From assembly GCA_017465885.1 (NCBI GenBank), contig JAFTVG010000015.1, forward strand, positions 1-64,000: a stretch of 64,000 nt of DNA. The letters are read 5' to 3'. The position numbers and the translations under genes were made by a program. This DNA is from Clostridia bacterium (GTDB taxonomy: Bacteria > Bacillota > Clostridia > Oscillospirales > CAG-272). Position 1 is the stretch's first letter. Each line of letters begins with the position of its first letter. The notes under the pieces were generated by a model. The model was not told the origin of the DNA. It did not search any database and saw nothing but the letters and a program-made list of their open reading frames with translations. This document shows positions 35,478 through 45,980 of the stretch, in pieces.

Positions 35478-36773
35478 ATGGAACAGTCTGTTTTTAAAAA
35501 CGTGCTGGAAGAGGAGGGCAGACTCCCCTCTGCGGTGCTGGTCTCGGTATTCAGAAAGGGGGAAGATCCTTCGCCCTTTGAAGCAAGCCTTGCCGAGCTT
35601 GAGCGTCTTCTTGAAACGGCGGGGGGAGAGGTCTTTGCAAAGCTGGTGCAGGTCAAGGAGCATCCCGAAAACGCCACCTATATTGGAAGCGGAAAGATCA
35701 AGGAGCTTGCCTCTCTGTGTGAAACGGGGGGCGTGTCGCTGGTGGTCTGCGACGAGGAGCTTTCGCCCATGCAGATCAAAAACTTAGAGGATGCGTTAGG
35801 GGGGGACATCCGTGTGATCGACCGCACCATGCTCATTCTTGACATCTTCGCCCTGCACGCCACCACCGCAGACGGTAAATTGCAGGTGGAGCTGGCGCAG
35901 TTAAAATATTCGGCGCCCCGTCTTTACGGCAAGGGCAAGGATCTGTCCCGTCTTGGCGGCGGTATCGGCACGAGGGGCCCCGGTGAAACCAAGCTGGAAA
36001 GTGACAAAAGACATTTAAAGGAGCGCATCCGTGCCTTAGAGGATCAGCTGGAGGTGCTCTCCAAAAACAGAGAGCTGCAGAGAAAGCAGAGAGAAAAGGC
36101 GGGCATCTTCCGCATTGCCATTGCGGGCTATACCAACGCCGGAAAATCCACCCTTTTAAACGCCTTAACGGGCGCGGGGGTGAAGGAAAAGGACGAGCTT
36201 TTTGCCACCCTTGACCCCACCACCAGACGCTACGCCCTCCCCTCGGGCAACGAGATCCTGCTGACCGACACGGTAGGCTTCATCCGCAATCTGCCCCACC
36301 ATCTGGTCAAGGCGTTCCGCTCCACCCTCGAGGAGGTGGCGCTTTGTGACGGCGTGCTCGTGGTGGTGGACTCCTCCGACCCCGAGTCGGATGCACAGCT
36401 GAAGGTGACGGTGGATCTGCTCACCGAGCTGGGCGCTTCAAGCAAGCCCACTTTATACGTTTTAAATAAGAGTGACAAAGCCTTCTCCACCATCATCCCC
36501 TTTATGGGCAAGGAGGGAGCGGGAAAGATCGTGCAGATCTCGGCACTCACAGGGCAGGGTATCCCCCTTCTTCTTGAAAAGATCGAGGAGATGGTGTCGG
36601 GCGGCAAAAAAACGGTGAAGGCGCTTCTGCCCTCCTCGGCAATGGGACTTCTTGCCCGTCTTTACGAGGAGGCAAACGTGAAGAGCGTGGACTATACCTC
36701 CGAGGGAGCAGAGGTGATCGCCGTGGTGGACGACCGTCTTTACGGCAAGCTAAAACCCTATATCAAGGAATAA
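35478..36773 (+). CDS. hflX: GTPase HflX
   Basis: HflX is a ribosome-splitting GTPase used under stress. The 431 residues hold the N-terminal HflX domain (NATYIGSGKIKELA), the linker GIGTRGPGETKLE, and a G domain with G1 AGYTNAGKST, G3 DTVGFIRNLP and G4 NKSD. GAGGTAGGGT lies before the ATG. yigZ follows after 19 bp. Confidence 0.96.
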   Translation: MEQSVFKNVLEEEGRLPSAVLVSVFRKGEDPSPFEASLAELERLLETAGGEVFAKLVQVKEHPENATYIGSGKIKELASLCETGGVSLVVCDEELSPMQIKNLEDALGGDIRVIDRTMLILDIFALHATTADGKLQVELAQLKYSAPRLYGKGKDLSRLGGGIGTRGPGETKLESDKRHLKERIRALEDQLEVLSKNRELQRKQREKAGIFRIAIAGYTNAGKSTLLNALTGAGVKEKDELFATLDPTTRRYALPSGNEILLTDTVGFIRNLPHHLVKAFRSTLEEVALCDGVLVVVDSSDPESDAQLKVTVDLLTELGASSKPTLYVLNKSDKAFSTIIPFMGKEGAGKIVQISALTGQGIPLLLEKIEEMVSGGKKTVKALLPSSAMGLLARLYEEANVKSVDYTSEGAEVIAVVDDRLYGKLKPYIKE

Positions 36774-36792
36774 AAGCAGGGAGGATCGACCT

Positions 36793-37428
36793 TTGGAAAA
36801 GGAATACGAAATGCCGGCAGGTGCGGGCGAATCGGAGTTTACCGACCGAAAATCTGTCTTTTTGGGGCACGTGATGCCTGTAAAAAGCGAGGAAGAGGCG
36901 CTGGACTTCGTCAAGCAGATGAAAAAGAAATACGGCGATGCCCGCCACAACGTCTGGGCGTTTGCCCTGCATAACGGCGCTATGCGCTCCTCCGATGACG
37001 GAGAGCCCCAAGGCACGGGCGGAGCGCCCGTCCTTGACGCCATTTTGAAAAAGGGACTCACCGATGCCGTGGTGGTGGTCACCCGCTATTTCGGCGGGAT
37101 CCTTCTGGGCACGGGCGGGCTGGTGCACGCCTATTCAAACGCCGCCGTGTCCGCCCTTGACGCCGCGGGTAGAGTCAGAGCGGTGCCCCACACCCTTTGT
37201 GCGCTGACCTGCGAGTACGCACAGTACGGTATGGTCTGCCGTCTTTGCGAGAAATACGGTGCGCTTGAGCTTTCCGCAGACTATACCGATCGGGTGGGCG
37301 TTTCCTTTCTCCTGCCTCCCGGTGGCTTTGAGCCCTACGTAAAGGATTTAAGAGAGCAGAGCGCCGGATCGCTGACCCTTGAAAATAAGGGCGAAAAGGT
37401 GCTGGCTCTGTCGGTGAAGGGCAGATAA
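36793..37428 (+). CDS. yigZ: YigZ/IMPACT family protein
   Basis: The 211-residue protein starts with TTG 36793 (AGGGAGGA upstream). The N-terminal UPF0029 domain carries DRKSVFLGHV, ARHNVWAFAL and the signature RYFGGILLGTGGLVHAYS. A C-terminal alpha/beta domain follows. Relatives are linked to translation regulation, but the biochemical activity is unclear. It is probably in an operon with hflX. Confidence 0.93.
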   Translation: MEKEYEMPAGAGESEFTDRKSVFLGHVMPVKSEEEALDFVKQMKKKYGDARHNVWAFALHNGAMRSSDDGEPQGTGGAPVLDAILKKGLTDAVVVVTRYFGGILLGTGGLVHAYSNAAVSALDAAGRVRAVPHTLCALTCEYAQYGMVCRLCEKYGALELSADYTDRVGVSFLLPPGGFEPYVKDLREQSAGSLTLENKGEKVLALSVKGR

Positions 37429-37516
37429 AAGAGGAGTTTTTAGAAAAATAGGCGTATATTATTGTATGTACCTTTGCAGTGGTTTAGCATAAAAGAGCAG
37501 AAAGGAAGGCGGAGCG

Positions 37517-38527
37517 ATGGAGAGCATCAGAGATGCCATTTGCCAAAGAGAGGAGTATACCCTCAGTCCCCACGCCTTTTTCTCGGCGGACACGGCGGGC
37601 AGAGAGCAGTACCTTGCCCCCGACCCGATGCGTACCGAGTTTCAAAGGGATCGGGACAGGATCATTCACAGCAAGGCGTTTCGCCGACTGATGCATAAGA
37701 CCCAGGTCTTTCTCTGTCCCGAGGACGATCACTACAGAACCAGACTCACCCACACCCTGGAGGTCTGTCAGATCGCCCGAACCATTTCAAGATCGCTTTT
37801 TTTAAACGAGGATCTTACCGAAGCCATTGCCCTGGGGCACGATCTGGGGCATACCCCCTTCGGCCACGCAGGGGAGAGGGTGCTTCGCAAGCTTTTGCCC
37901 GAGGGCTTTGAGCATTACGAGCAGAGTCTGCGGGTGGTGGACAAGATCGAGCATCTGAATCTGACCTTTGAGGTGAGGGACGGCATCGTCAACCACGCGG
38001 GAGACAATATGGCATCCACCCTGGAAGGACAGGTGGTAAAATACGCAGACAGGATCGCTTATCTCAACCACGACATCGACGATGCGGTCAGAGCCCGTAT
38101 CATTTCGCCCGACGATATCCCCCTGATGCTTCAAAACGTTCTGGGCTACGACCACAGCGAGCGCATCGCCACCATGGTGGGCGCCATTGTGAGAATGGGC
38201 GTGGGGGAGGGCAGGATCTTGATGGAAAAGGAGATTGCCGAGGCGACCGATGAATTAAGGACCCTGCTTTTCGGGATGGTGTATACCAATCCCATCGCCA
38301 AGGGCGAGGAAAAAAAGGCAGACGGGATGCTTTCTCAGATCTTTGAATACTATCTGGAGGATCCGAGCAGGCTGCCCCCTGTATACGCCGCAAATCTGGA
38401 AGAGGACGGCGAAAAGAGATGCGTGGCAGATTACGTGGCGGGGATGACCGACCGTTATGCCATCAATCTTTACAAGCAATTGTTTATCCCCAAGGTCTGG
38501 CAGGGACCGGTAGACTGGACCGAATAA
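37517..38527 (+). CDS. dgt: dGTP triphosphohydrolase-type HD protein
   Basis: Hydrolyses dNTPs, usually dGTP, to the nucleoside and tripolyphosphate. The 336 residues contain the HD-domain metal ligands: H in TRLTHTLEV, HD in LGHDLGHTPFGHAGE, and a late D in YADRIAYLNHDIDD. In Clostridia this gene often precedes dnaG and rpoD, as here. AAGGAAGGCGGAG precedes the ATG. Specificity for dGTP is by family, not shown. Confidence 0.92.
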   Translation: MESIRDAICQREEYTLSPHAFFSADTAGREQYLAPDPMRTEFQRDRDRIIHSKAFRRLMHKTQVFLCPEDDHYRTRLTHTLEVCQIARTISRSLFLNEDLTEAIALGHDLGHTPFGHAGERVLRKLLPEGFEHYEQSLRVVDKIEHLNLTFEVRDGIVNHAGDNMASTLEGQVVKYADRIAYLNHDIDDAVRARIISPDDIPLMLQNVLGYDHSERIATMVGAIVRMGVGEGRILMEKEIAEATDELRTLLFGMVYTNPIAKGEEKKADGMLSQIFEYYLEDPSRLPPVYAANLEEDGEKRCVADYVAGMTDRYAINLYKQLFIPKVWQGPVDWTE

Positions 38528-38542
38528 CGAGGAATTGAAAAA

Positions 38543-40294
38543 ATGCTGAATCAGACGGTCATAGAAGAAATCAAAACAAGAAATAATATCGAAGATGTGA
38601 TCTCTTCTTACGTCCGTCTTTCAAGAGCGGGGAAGGATCTGAAGGGTCTTTGTCCCTTCCATTCGGAAAAGACGCCCTCCTTCCACGTGCATCCCGCAGA
38701 GGGCTACTTCCATTGCTTCGGATGCGGAGCGGGGGGAGACGTGATCACCTTCGTGATGCGGGCGGAAAACCTTGCCTATCCCGAGGCACTGGAGTATCTG
38801 GCAAAGCGGGCGGGGATCAATCTGCCCCTTGATTACAAGGACGGCAGGAAGGGCGAGGTGGACAGATCTACCGTCACCGCAATGAATAAAGAGGCGGCGC
38901 GCTATTTTCACGCCTGCCTGATGGACGAGAAAACACCGGCGGGCTTGGAGTACCTGCAAAAAAAGAGAGGCTTTTCCACAGCCCTCATCCGCCGTTTCGG
39001 GCTGGGATATGCTCCGGGCGGCTGGGGACTTTGCAACCATCTGAAGGCAAAGGGCTACAGCTATGAGCAGATGATGGCGGCGAATCTGGTGTTAAAAAGC
39101 ACCAAAAGAGAAAACAGCTACTACGACGTCTTCAGAGATCGGGTGATGGTGCCCATCTTTGATCCGGCGGGCAACGTGGTCGCCTTTGGCGGCAGACTTC
39201 TGGGCGACGGACAGCCCAAATACTTGAACAGCTCCGAAACGGCGGCGTTCCGAAAGAGCAAAACGCTCTTTGCACTGAACTTTGCCAAGGACTACTGTGC
39301 CGAGCGGATGATCCTTTGCGAAGGGTATATGGATGCGATGGCACTGCACGGCGCGGGATTTCCCTCGGCGGTGGCGACCCTCGGCACGGCAATCACCTCC
39401 GAGCATGCCAGAGTGATGAGCCGCTATACCAAAAGCGTGGTCATCTGTTACGACACCGACGAGGCAGGTCAAAAGGCGGCGGACAAGGCCTTCCGCGTGC
39501 TCTCGGAGGTGGGACTTGAAGCAAGGATCCTGCGGGTGGAGGGCGCCAAGGACCCGGATGAATTCATCAAAAAATCGGGCGCACCCGCTTTTGCACGACT
39601 GATAGACAAGAGCAAGAGCCGCTTTGAATTCAAGCTTGAAAAGATCTTTTCAAAGTACGACGTGGCAACGGTAGACGGCAAGATCAAGGCGCTGGACGAG
39701 ATCTCGGCGCTGATCGCCGAATTCCCCTCCTCGGTGGAACGGGAGCTATACATAGCCGCAGTGTCCAAAAAGCTGGAGGTGGCGCAAAAGGCGCTGACCG
39801 AGGACGTGGAGAGGATACTGCGCAAAAACAGAAGCCGCCAGAAAAGGGCGTATTCGGAAGAGATCCTCAGAAAAACCGAGGGATATGCGGACAGAGTCAA
39901 TCCTCAGGTTATGGGCAACGTGGCTTCGGCAAGAGCAGAGGAAGCGATCCTCGGGATCTTGCTTTTGCGAGAGGACGTGGCACAGCGAGCTTTGAAGGAA
40001 GGACTGCTTTACCCCGAGCTGTTTGTCACCGATTTTAATAAGAGGGTTTTTTCAAGGATCGCAGAGCTGACGGCGGAGGGACAAACGCCCGACACAGGGC
40101 TTCTTGGGGCGTATTTTACCCCCGAGGAGATGGGCAGGATCGTGGAAATGCGCTTGGCGCGGTCCACACTCACCGACAATGGCTACGCGGTGCTGACCAC
40201 CTGCGTGGATAGGCTGAAAAACGGCGAAAAAAAGAGCGAAAACAGCCCGGAGGACATTCGGGCGATCATCGAAAAGAAAAGAAAGGGAAGGTGA
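38543..40294 (+). CDS. dnaG: DNA primase
   Basis: Synthesises RNA primers at the replication fork. The 583 residues begin with the zinc-binding domain ([15 protein letters not shown] and [11 protein letters not shown]), then the catalytic core with TOPRIM ([25 protein letters not shown]), and the helicase-binding C terminus. Length is normal. It overlaps the region just ahead of rpoD, forming the macromolecular-synthesis operon dgt-dnaG-rpoD. Confidence 0.97.
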   Translation: MLNQTVIEEIKTRNNIEDVISSYVRLSRAGKDLKGLCPFHSEKTPSFHVHPAEGYFHCFGCGAGGDVITFVMRAENLAYPEALEYLAKRAGINLPLDYKDGRKGEVDRSTVTAMNKEAARYFHACLMDEKTPAGLEYLQKKRGFSTALIRRFGLGYAPGGWGLCNHLKAKGYSYEQMMAANLVLKSTKRENSYYDVFRDRVMVPIFDPAGNVVAFGGRLLGDGQPKYLNSSETAAFRKSKTLFALNFAKDYCAERMILCEGYMDAMALHGAGFPSAVATLGTAITSEHARVMSRYTKSVVICYDTDEAGQKAADKAFRVLSEVGLEARILRVEGAKDPDEFIKKSGAPAFARLIDKSKSRFEFKLEKIFSKYDVATVDGKIKALDEISALIAEFPSSVERELYIAAVSKKLEVAQKALTEDVERILRKNRSRQKRAYSEEILRKTEGYADRVNPQVMGNVASARAEEAILGILLLREDVAQRALKEGLLYPELFVTDFNKRVFSRIAELTAEGQTPDTGLLGAYFTPEEMGRIVEMRLARSTLTDNGYAVLTTCVDRLKNGEKKSENSPEDIRAIIEKKRKGR

Positions 40295-40317
40295 CCATCG
40301 GTCACGAAGGGACGGAT

Positions 40318-41439
40318 ATGAGCAACGAAATGATTTCCGAAAACGAAGGCAAGCAGGGATCTCTTGACGATCTGATCGAAAAGGGCAAAAACAAAGGAGC
40401 GCTCTCCTCGGGAGAGATCGCCGCAATGATCGACGAGGGCGAAAGCGACCTTGAGCAGATCGGACGTCTTTACGAGGATTTAGAGTTCCTCAGCGGCGAG
40501 GCGGGAGAGCACGTTTTGGATCAGAACGAGTTTACCGAAGAGATCAAAAACGAGATCGAGCGCTACGAGTCGGCAGAGGATATGGAAAAAATGCTGGCTT
40601 CCGAGGGCCTTGCCATTGACGACCCGGTGAGAATGTACCTCAAGGAGATCGGTAAGGTACCCCTGCTGACGGCAGAAAAGGAAATGGAGCTGGCGCGCCA
40701 GATGGAGGAGGGAAGCGAGAAAGCCAAGCAGGAGCTGGTGGAAGCAAACCTCAGACTGGTGGTGTCCATTGCCAAGAGATACGTGGGTAAGGGAATGTCC
40801 TTCCTTGATCTGATCCAGGAAGGAAACCTGGGTCTGATGAAGGCGGTGGAAAAGTTTGACTACCGCAAGGGCTATAAGTTCTCCACCTACGCAACCTGGT
40901 GGATCAGACAGTCCATCACCCGTGCCATTGCGGATCAGGCAAGGACCATCCGGATCCCTGTGCATATGGTGGAGACCATCCACAAGGTGGCAAGAGTTTC
41001 AAGACAGCTGGTGCAGGAAAACGGCAGAGATCCTTCGGCTGAGGAGATCGCAAAGGTGATGAAGATGTCTCCCGAAAAGGTCAGAGAGATCATGAAGATC
41101 GCTCTTGACCCTGTGTCTCTGGAAACGCCCATCGGCGAGGAGGAGGACAGCCACTTGGGCGACTTCATCGAGGACAGCGACTCTCCTGCACCTCAGGAGG
41201 CGGTTTCTTACGTGATGCTCAGAGAGCAGTTAAACGAGGTGCTCCACACCCTGACACCAAGAGAAGAGCAGGTGTTAAAGCTGCGCTTCGGACTTGACGA
41301 CGGCAGAACCAGAACCCTTGAAGAGGTGGGTCAGGTATTCAACATCACCCGTGAAAGAATCCGCCAGATCGAGGCAAAGGCTCTGCGTAAGCTGCGCCAC
41401 CCCAGCCGCTCCAAGAGATTGAAGGACTACTTAGACTGA
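40318..41439 (+). CDS. rpoD: Primary sigma factor RpoD/SigA
   Basis: The housekeeping sigma-70. ATG 40318 is preferred, with GAAGGGA upstream; a GTG at 40291 overlaps dnaG but has its Shine-Dalgarno too close. The 373 residues have a short region 1.1, 1.2 ([17 protein letters not shown]), region 2 ([17 protein letters not shown]) and region 4 ([20 protein letters not shown]). The consensus TTGACA/TATAAT promoters in this window fit its expected specificity. Confidence 0.97.
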   Translation: MSNEMISENEGKQGSLDDLIEKGKNKGALSSGEIAAMIDEGESDLEQIGRLYEDLEFLSGEAGEHVLDQNEFTEEIKNEIERYESAEDMEKMLASEGLAIDDPVRMYLKEIGKVPLLTAEKEMELARQMEEGSEKAKQELVEANLRLVVSIAKRYVGKGMSFLDLIQEGNLGLMKAVEKFDYRKGYKFSTYATWWIRQSITRAIADQARTIRIPVHMVETIHKVARVSRQLVQENGRDPSAEEIAKVMKMSPEKVREIMKIALDPVSLETPIGEEEDSHLGDFIEDSDSPAPQEAVSYVMLREQLNEVLHTLTPREEQVLKLRFGLDDGRTRTLEEVGQVFNITRERIRQIEAKALRKLRHPSRSKRLKDYLD

Positions 41440-41486
41440 TTTTTCTGCTTTTGAAAAAATAAAAATCAGAAAAAGCGTTATAGAAC

Positions 41487-41515
41487 TTGACAATTTCGTA
41501 AAGATGGTGTACAAT
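41487..41515 (+). promoter_or_regulatory. Promoter of the solute-binding lipoprotein gene
   Basis: TTGACA (41487-41492) and TACAAT (41510-41515), spacer 17 bp. The site AGGAGG lies 7 bp before the ATG. Confidence 0.85.
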
Positions 41516-41549
41516 GTACTTGTTATAGATTAGTAGGAGGTTTCCCCCA

Positions 41550-43574
41550 ATGAAAAAAAGAGTTTTAAGCTTCGTGCTTTGCCTGGCAATCCTGACCACG
41601 ACACTCCTCACCCTGACTGCCTGCCCTAACAGCACCACCAAGGTGGGTGAAGTGGGTGACGCTGTTGCCCAGACCCTGGTCATTGCAGCAATCAAGGACG
41701 AGAAGACCACCGACGAGGCTCTTCTTGCCGTTCAGGATAAGCTTAACGAGATCACCGAGGCTGAATACAATACCCACGTGGTCCTGAAGTTCTTCACCGC
41801 AGACGAATATGCGCAGAAGATCCTTGAGATGTCCCAGCGTCTTGCTGCAAAGCAGCAGGAGTATGAGGATCAGCTCACCGGCTCCGAAAACGTCAGCGAC
41901 CCCCGTCAGTACGACGAGGAAATGCTCAAGGAGCTGGGCGTTACCGAGGGCATGAAGGCTCAGAACGGTGACTATTACTACCTTGGCGAATATGATACGC
42001 CCATCACGGTGTATCCCACCGTCAGCGAGGATCAGCTGGACATCGTTTTCATCAACAGCATCGATACCTACTATAAGCTGATGGAAAACCGCTACATCAC
42101 CTGCCTCAACTCCGATATTTCGGCAAACGGCGCATTCAGAAAGTATACCAGCAACACTCTGCTCAACCGTGTTTACCAGATGTGCAACGGCAGAGAGCGC
42201 GTGTTTGCACAAGATAAGGCTCTCCCCGGTGACGCTTACGCGATCCCCAACAACTACATCACCGAGAGCGCAAACTTCCTGCTCATCAACAAGAAGCTGT
42301 ATGACCACTACAGCTACGACGTGAAGTGCGACACTTACGTTGCAGATGCAAACAACAAGGACGGCGTGGACGACTTGGCTGACCTTGATATGTTCTTGAA
42401 GGAAGTTATCAAAGATAACGCGACCAACGGCGACCTGAAGGTGGACAAGATCCTCTACAACTACTCCGGCGCAGATACTTATACCTATCTTGGCGACGAC
42501 GACGAGGCATTCTCCCTGATCGGTCTGACCGCTACCAGAACCTTCAACTCCGACCTGCCCACCAAGCCCGACAGCCTTTTGAAGCGTACCGCATTCAAGA
42601 AGGCAATGACTCTGGTTTACGATCTGAAGACCATGGGCAATCCCGCATACAGCGGCGAGTGCTTCTACAGAGCAACCGACGAAGAGACCGGCTTTATGGT
42701 GCCCAGAGCGACTATGGCTGAAATGGCAGAAGCAGGTCAGAGCTTCGCTGTTGCAATGGTCAACGGCGACACCAAGCTGCCCAGCTACTACAGCGAAGAA
42801 GACTACTACGTTGTAAGAACCAGTGCTTACGAGATCGACAACACCATGTTCAACTCCATGTTTGCGATCAGCACCTTCTCTACCACTGCAACCGATGCAG
42901 ACGGTATGTGGCTGCAGTACAAGATCGGCGACTATGAGGAAGCCGGTAACAGCAACGACAGAGCTTTCGAGATCATCTCTATGCTCCAGACCAATGCAGA
43001 GGCAGTAAACCTGCTGGCATACGGTGTTCAGGGCGAGGACTACGACGTGTACGACAACGACCCCAAGTTCTATAACGTGGGCAAGGGCGACTATAAGCCC
43101 GTATACGGTCTTGGCAATATGTTCCTGCTCAGAGAGCACGACAAGATGGACAGCAAGACTGCTTACTATGCAGCAAACGGCTGGGAAGCAGCAAGACTGC
43201 AGATGCGTTCTTCCACCTGCACTCTGTTCTGCGGATTCCACATTCGTGACTTTGCACAGCCCGAAAACGAAACTCATCTGAAGACCTCTCTGGAGGTTCA
43301 GGCTAACCTGCAGAAGGTATCTGCAGAGATGATGACCAAGATCAACAACTTTAACGGCGTTGACGACGAGGGCAAGGAGTGCACCATCAGCGAGTACATC
43401 GAGTCTCTGCAGAAGCAGTTGGGCGCGATGGAAGAATACGACCTTGCAGTTCAGGGCTACAAGGAGATCACCGACCGTTATGAGGGTCCTACCTACGAGG
43501 CAATGCCTTATCCTCAGTACACCTGGTTCTTCTTCGTGGTTTACAAGAACGTAGACGGTAAGTACTTCGCATAA
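41550..43574 (+). CDS. Orphan extracellular solute-binding lipoprotein
   Basis: The 674-residue protein has a lipoprotein signal peptide ending LTLTAC (Cys25). The mature part resembles a large family-1-type solute-binding protein of Clostridia, with an early VAQTLVIAAI strand and many Tyr/Asp residues as in oligosaccharide binders. No permease or ATPase genes are adjacent, so it either uses a transporter encoded elsewhere or has another surface role. Codon use is highly biased, which suggests strong expression and explains a long antisense open frame. A terminator follows closely. Confidence 0.75.
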   Translation: MKKRVLSFVLCLAILTTTLLTLTACPNSTTKVGEVGDAVAQTLVIAAIKDEKTTDEALLAVQDKLNEITEAEYNTHVVLKFFTADEYAQKILEMSQRLAAKQQEYEDQLTGSENVSDPRQYDEEMLKELGVTEGMKAQNGDYYYLGEYDTPITVYPTVSEDQLDIVFINSIDTYYKLMENRYITCLNSDISANGAFRKYTSNTLLNRVYQMCNGRERVFAQDKALPGDAYAIPNNYITESANFLLINKKLYDHYSYDVKCDTYVADANNKDGVDDLADLDMFLKEVIKDNATNGDLKVDKILYNYSGADTYTYLGDDDEAFSLIGLTATRTFNSDLPTKPDSLLKRTAFKKAMTLVYDLKTMGNPAYSGECFYRATDEETGFMVPRATMAEMAEAGQSFAVAMVNGDTKLPSYYSEEDYYVVRTSAYEIDNTMFNSMFAISTFSTTATDADGMWLQYKIGDYEEAGNSNDRAFEIISMLQTNAEAVNLLAYGVQGEDYDVYDNDPKFYNVGKGDYKPVYGLGNMFLLREHDKMDSKTAYYAANGWEAARLQMRSSTCTLFCGFHIRDFAQPENETHLKTSLEVQANLQKVSAEMMTKINNFNGVDDEGKECTISEYIESLQKQLGAMEEYDLAVQGYKEITDRYEGPTYEAMPYPQYTWFFFVVYKNVDGKYFA

Positions 43575-43605
43575 GACGGGAACACCGATCAAAAAAGATC
43601 CTTTG

Positions 43606-43640
43606 GAGCCGATGCGCTTTGGCGCATCGGCTCTTTGTTG
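43606..43640 (+). terminator. Terminator of the solute-binding gene
   Basis: A perfect 12-bp stem GAGCCGATGCGC / GCGCATCGGCTC with a TTTG loop, then TTTGTTG. Confidence 0.85.
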
Positions 43641-43690
43641 AAAAGGAGAAGAAAATAAAGGATTTTGCAAATAAAAAATCACGAATGTAC

Positions 43691-43719
43691 TTGCAAAATT
43701 CAAGAAATTGTGGTATACT
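43691..43719 (+). promoter_or_regulatory. SRP RNA promoter
   Basis: TTGCAA (43691-43696) and TATACT (43714-43719), spacer 17 bp, about 28 bp ahead of the RNA. Confidence 0.7.
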
Positions 43720-43746
43720 GTATCGGTACAGTAAAATACGAAATAA

Positions 43747-43940
43747 GGCCATGCGTCTTTTCGGTGTGTGGTCGCATCGGTGTATGCGTTATCAAGAATG
43801 GGTCCTGCGCAATTTACCCCCGTGAACCGTGTCAGGTGGGGAACCAAGCAGCACTAAGCGGTCAGGTGGATGTGCCGCAGACAGCCTGTTCCGAGTATAT
43901 ATTCGGCGCCCATACTTTCCCGGGCGGGCGTATGGTCTTA
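43747..43940 (+). ncRNA. ffs: Signal recognition particle RNA (scRNA)
   Basis: The conserved Ffh-binding domain is present: GTGAACCGTGTCAGG, then AAGCAGCACTAAG and ATGTGCCGCAGACAGCC (43823-43890). The ends pair, GGCCATGCG (43747-43755) with CGTATGGTC (43929-43937), allowing wobbles. At about 195 nt it is longer than the 4.5S form and shorter than the B. subtilis scRNA, so the Alu-like domain seems reduced. The ends are estimates. It sits just upstream of dnaX, a common Firmicutes position. Confidence 0.88.
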
Positions 43941-43988
43941 TTTTGTGTTTTACTGTTTTTTTGAGTAGATCGCAAAGGGAGGAAGGAT

Positions 43989-45545
43989 ATGCATCAGGCG
44001 CTTTACAGAAAATACAGACCCGCCGCTTTTTCGGACGTGGTCGGTCAGGAGCACGTGACCTCGGTGCTGAAATATGAGGTGGCGGGCGGCAGAGCCAGTC
44101 ACGCGTATCTTTTCTGCGGAAGCAGAGGCACGGGCAAGACCACCTGCGCCAAGATCCTTTCGAAGGCGGTCAACTGCCTTGATCCTCAAAACGGCGATCC
44201 CTGCTGCAAATGCGAGAATTGTGTAGCCATCGAAAAGGGCTGGACGACCGACGTGATGGAAATGGACGCCGCGTCCAATACGGGTGTTGACTATATCCGT
44301 GATATCCGTGATGCGGTCATGTACGCTCCTTCTATGCTGAGTACCCGCGTTTATATCATAGACGAGGTGCATATGCTTTCCGACGGTGCCTTCAACGCTC
44401 TTTTAAAGACGCTGGAGGAACCGCCTTCCGGGGTGATCTTTATTTTGGCGACCACCGAAATGCAAAAGATCCCCTCCACCATTCTCTCCCGCTGTCAGAG
44501 ATTTGAATTTCGCAGGATCGCGGGGGGAGTGATCGTGGATCGCCTTCTTGAAATCGCAGAGAAGGAGGGCATCGCCCTTGAAAAAGAGGCGGCACATCTG
44601 ATCGCAAGACTGTCCCAGGGCGGTATGCGAGATGCCATTTCAATGCTGGAGCTGTGTAGTGCAGACGGCAGAAGAGTGGATAAAGAGCTGGTGGAAAGCC
44701 TGTCGGGTGGAGCCGGCAGACAGATGATCGAAAAGACGGTGGAGGCACTGGCAAACAAAGACAGAGCCGCGTTGCTGTCGGTGATCGCCCGTCTTTACGA
44801 GTCCTCGGGCGACCTGTCGGTCTTCTGGCAGGAGCTGATCGCCTACTACAGAGATATGATCGTGGTCAAGACCATCAAGGATATGGACAAGGAAGACCTG
44901 CGCCAAACGGTGCTTGACCTGACCGAGAGCGAATATGAAAAGCTGACGGCACTTTCCGAGCGTTTCCGTTATGAAACGCTGATGTACCATTCCAACGTTC
45001 TTGATGGTGCCCTTGCTTCCACGGGGGGCAAGACCGGCGCGTCGGGCAGGATCGCGGCGGAAATGGCGCTGATGAAGATGAGCAGTGAGGCGGTGGATGC
45101 AAGCCCGCAGGCATTGCTTGCACGGATCGCGGCGCTGGAGGATAGACTCAATGCGGGTCTGATCGCGGCATACCCTTCAAAGGATCTGAAGACCGCCGAG
45201 GCACTCCGGGCGTCTAATAAAGAAGAGCCGACCGAGGTGCAAGCCTCTGAAACGGAGCAAAAGGGAAGGGTTCTTGACTGCTATGCAGAGGTGCTTTCTG
45301 CCTTTGCTCGCATTGATCCGGGCACGGCGGCATTTCTTAACGGCACCGACGCCATTCTCTATCCCGACGGAAGACTGCTGATCGAGGTGGGAAATGAGTT
45401 CGCCCTGCGGATGGTGGAGAGCAACAACGGTGCAAACGCCATTGGAGCGATCTTGAAAAACAGCCACGGCGTGGATGCGCGGGTCACCTTCTTCGTGAAA
45501 AAGGGGAAGAGCAAGGGCGCAGATATGCTGGACGAACTGTCCTGA
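43989..45545 (+). CDS. dnaX: DNA polymerase III subunit gamma/tau
   Basis: The clamp-loader ATPase. The 518 residues include Walker A GSRGTGKTT, the zinc cluster CCKCENC, Walker B with DEVHML, sensor 1 LATTEMQKIPSTILSRCQRF and the tau-type C-terminal extension. GGGAGGAAGG lies before the ATG. Immediately at the stop, a 13-bp unit (GACGARCTGTCCT) is repeated about 2.8 times. ybaB and recR follow, the usual dnaX-ybaB-recR order. Confidence 0.96.
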   Translation: MHQALYRKYRPAAFSDVVGQEHVTSVLKYEVAGGRASHAYLFCGSRGTGKTTCAKILSKAVNCLDPQNGDPCCKCENCVAIEKGWTTDVMEMDAASNTGVDYIRDIRDAVMYAPSMLSTRVYIIDEVHMLSDGAFNALLKTLEEPPSGVIFILATTEMQKIPSTILSRCQRFEFRRIAGGVIVDRLLEIAEKEGIALEKEAAHLIARLSQGGMRDAISMLELCSADGRRVDKELVESLSGGAGRQMIEKTVEALANKDRAALLSVIARLYESSGDLSVFWQELIAYYRDMIVVKTIKDMDKEDLRQTVLDLTESEYEKLTALSERFRYETLMYHSNVLDGALASTGGKTGASGRIAAEMALMKMSSEAVDASPQALLARIAALEDRLNAGLIAAYPSKDLKTAEALRASNKEEPTEVQASETEQKGRVLDCYAEVLSAFARIDPGTAAFLNGTDAILYPDGRLLIEVGNEFALRMVESNNGANAIGAILKNSHGVDARVTFFVKKGKSKGADMLDELS

Positions 45546-45629
45546 CGAGCTGTCCTGACGAGTTGTTAGAAGAAATCGTCAATGTAGTAAGAGTTTATAA
45601 ACTATTCATAATGAAAGGATACAATAACA

Positions 45630-45977
45630 ATGAAAGCAAGATTACCCCAGGGATACGGCGGCGGCCCCCAGAATATGAACGCAATGATCCGTCAGGCACA
45701 GAAGATGCAGGAGCAGATGGAGGCTCTGCAGGAGGAGCTTGACGCAAGAGAATACGAGATCAATGCAGGCGGCGGTGTGGTGACCGTGAAGATCAACGGC
45801 AAAAAGGAGATCCTGTCCATCGTCGTTAAGCCCGAGATCGTGGATCCCGACGACATTGAGACTCTGCAGGACGTGCTGACCGCGGCGGTGAATGAAGCCA
45901 TCCGCACCGTTGAGGAGACCAACTCTGCCGAAATGTCCAAGGTGACCGGCGGAATGAACCTGCCCGGGATGTTCTAA
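45630..45977 (+). CDS. ybaB: YbaB/EbfC nucleoid-associated protein
   Basis: A 115-residue DNA-binding protein. The core AMIRQAQKMQEQMEALQEEL and VKINGKKEILSIVVKPE match the family, and GMNLPGMF at the end is typical. Expected to form dimers that coat DNA. AAAGGATAC precedes the ATG. It is 3 bp from recR. Confidence 0.95.
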   Translation: MKARLPQGYGGGPQNMNAMIRQAQKMQEQMEALQEELDAREYEINAGGGVVTVKINGKKEILSIVVKPEIVDPDDIETLQDVLTAAVNEAIRTVEETNSAEMSKVTGGMNLPGMF

Positions 45978-45980
45978 AAA

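Noticed and set aside
41565..43847. A 760-codon open frame on the minus strand opposite the solute-binding lipoprotein gene.
   Set aside because: It is the exact shadow of a strongly codon-biased gene, has no ribosome-binding site or domain, and is valine/leucine/histidine-rich as antisense frames are. The sense strand has promoter, signal peptide and terminator.
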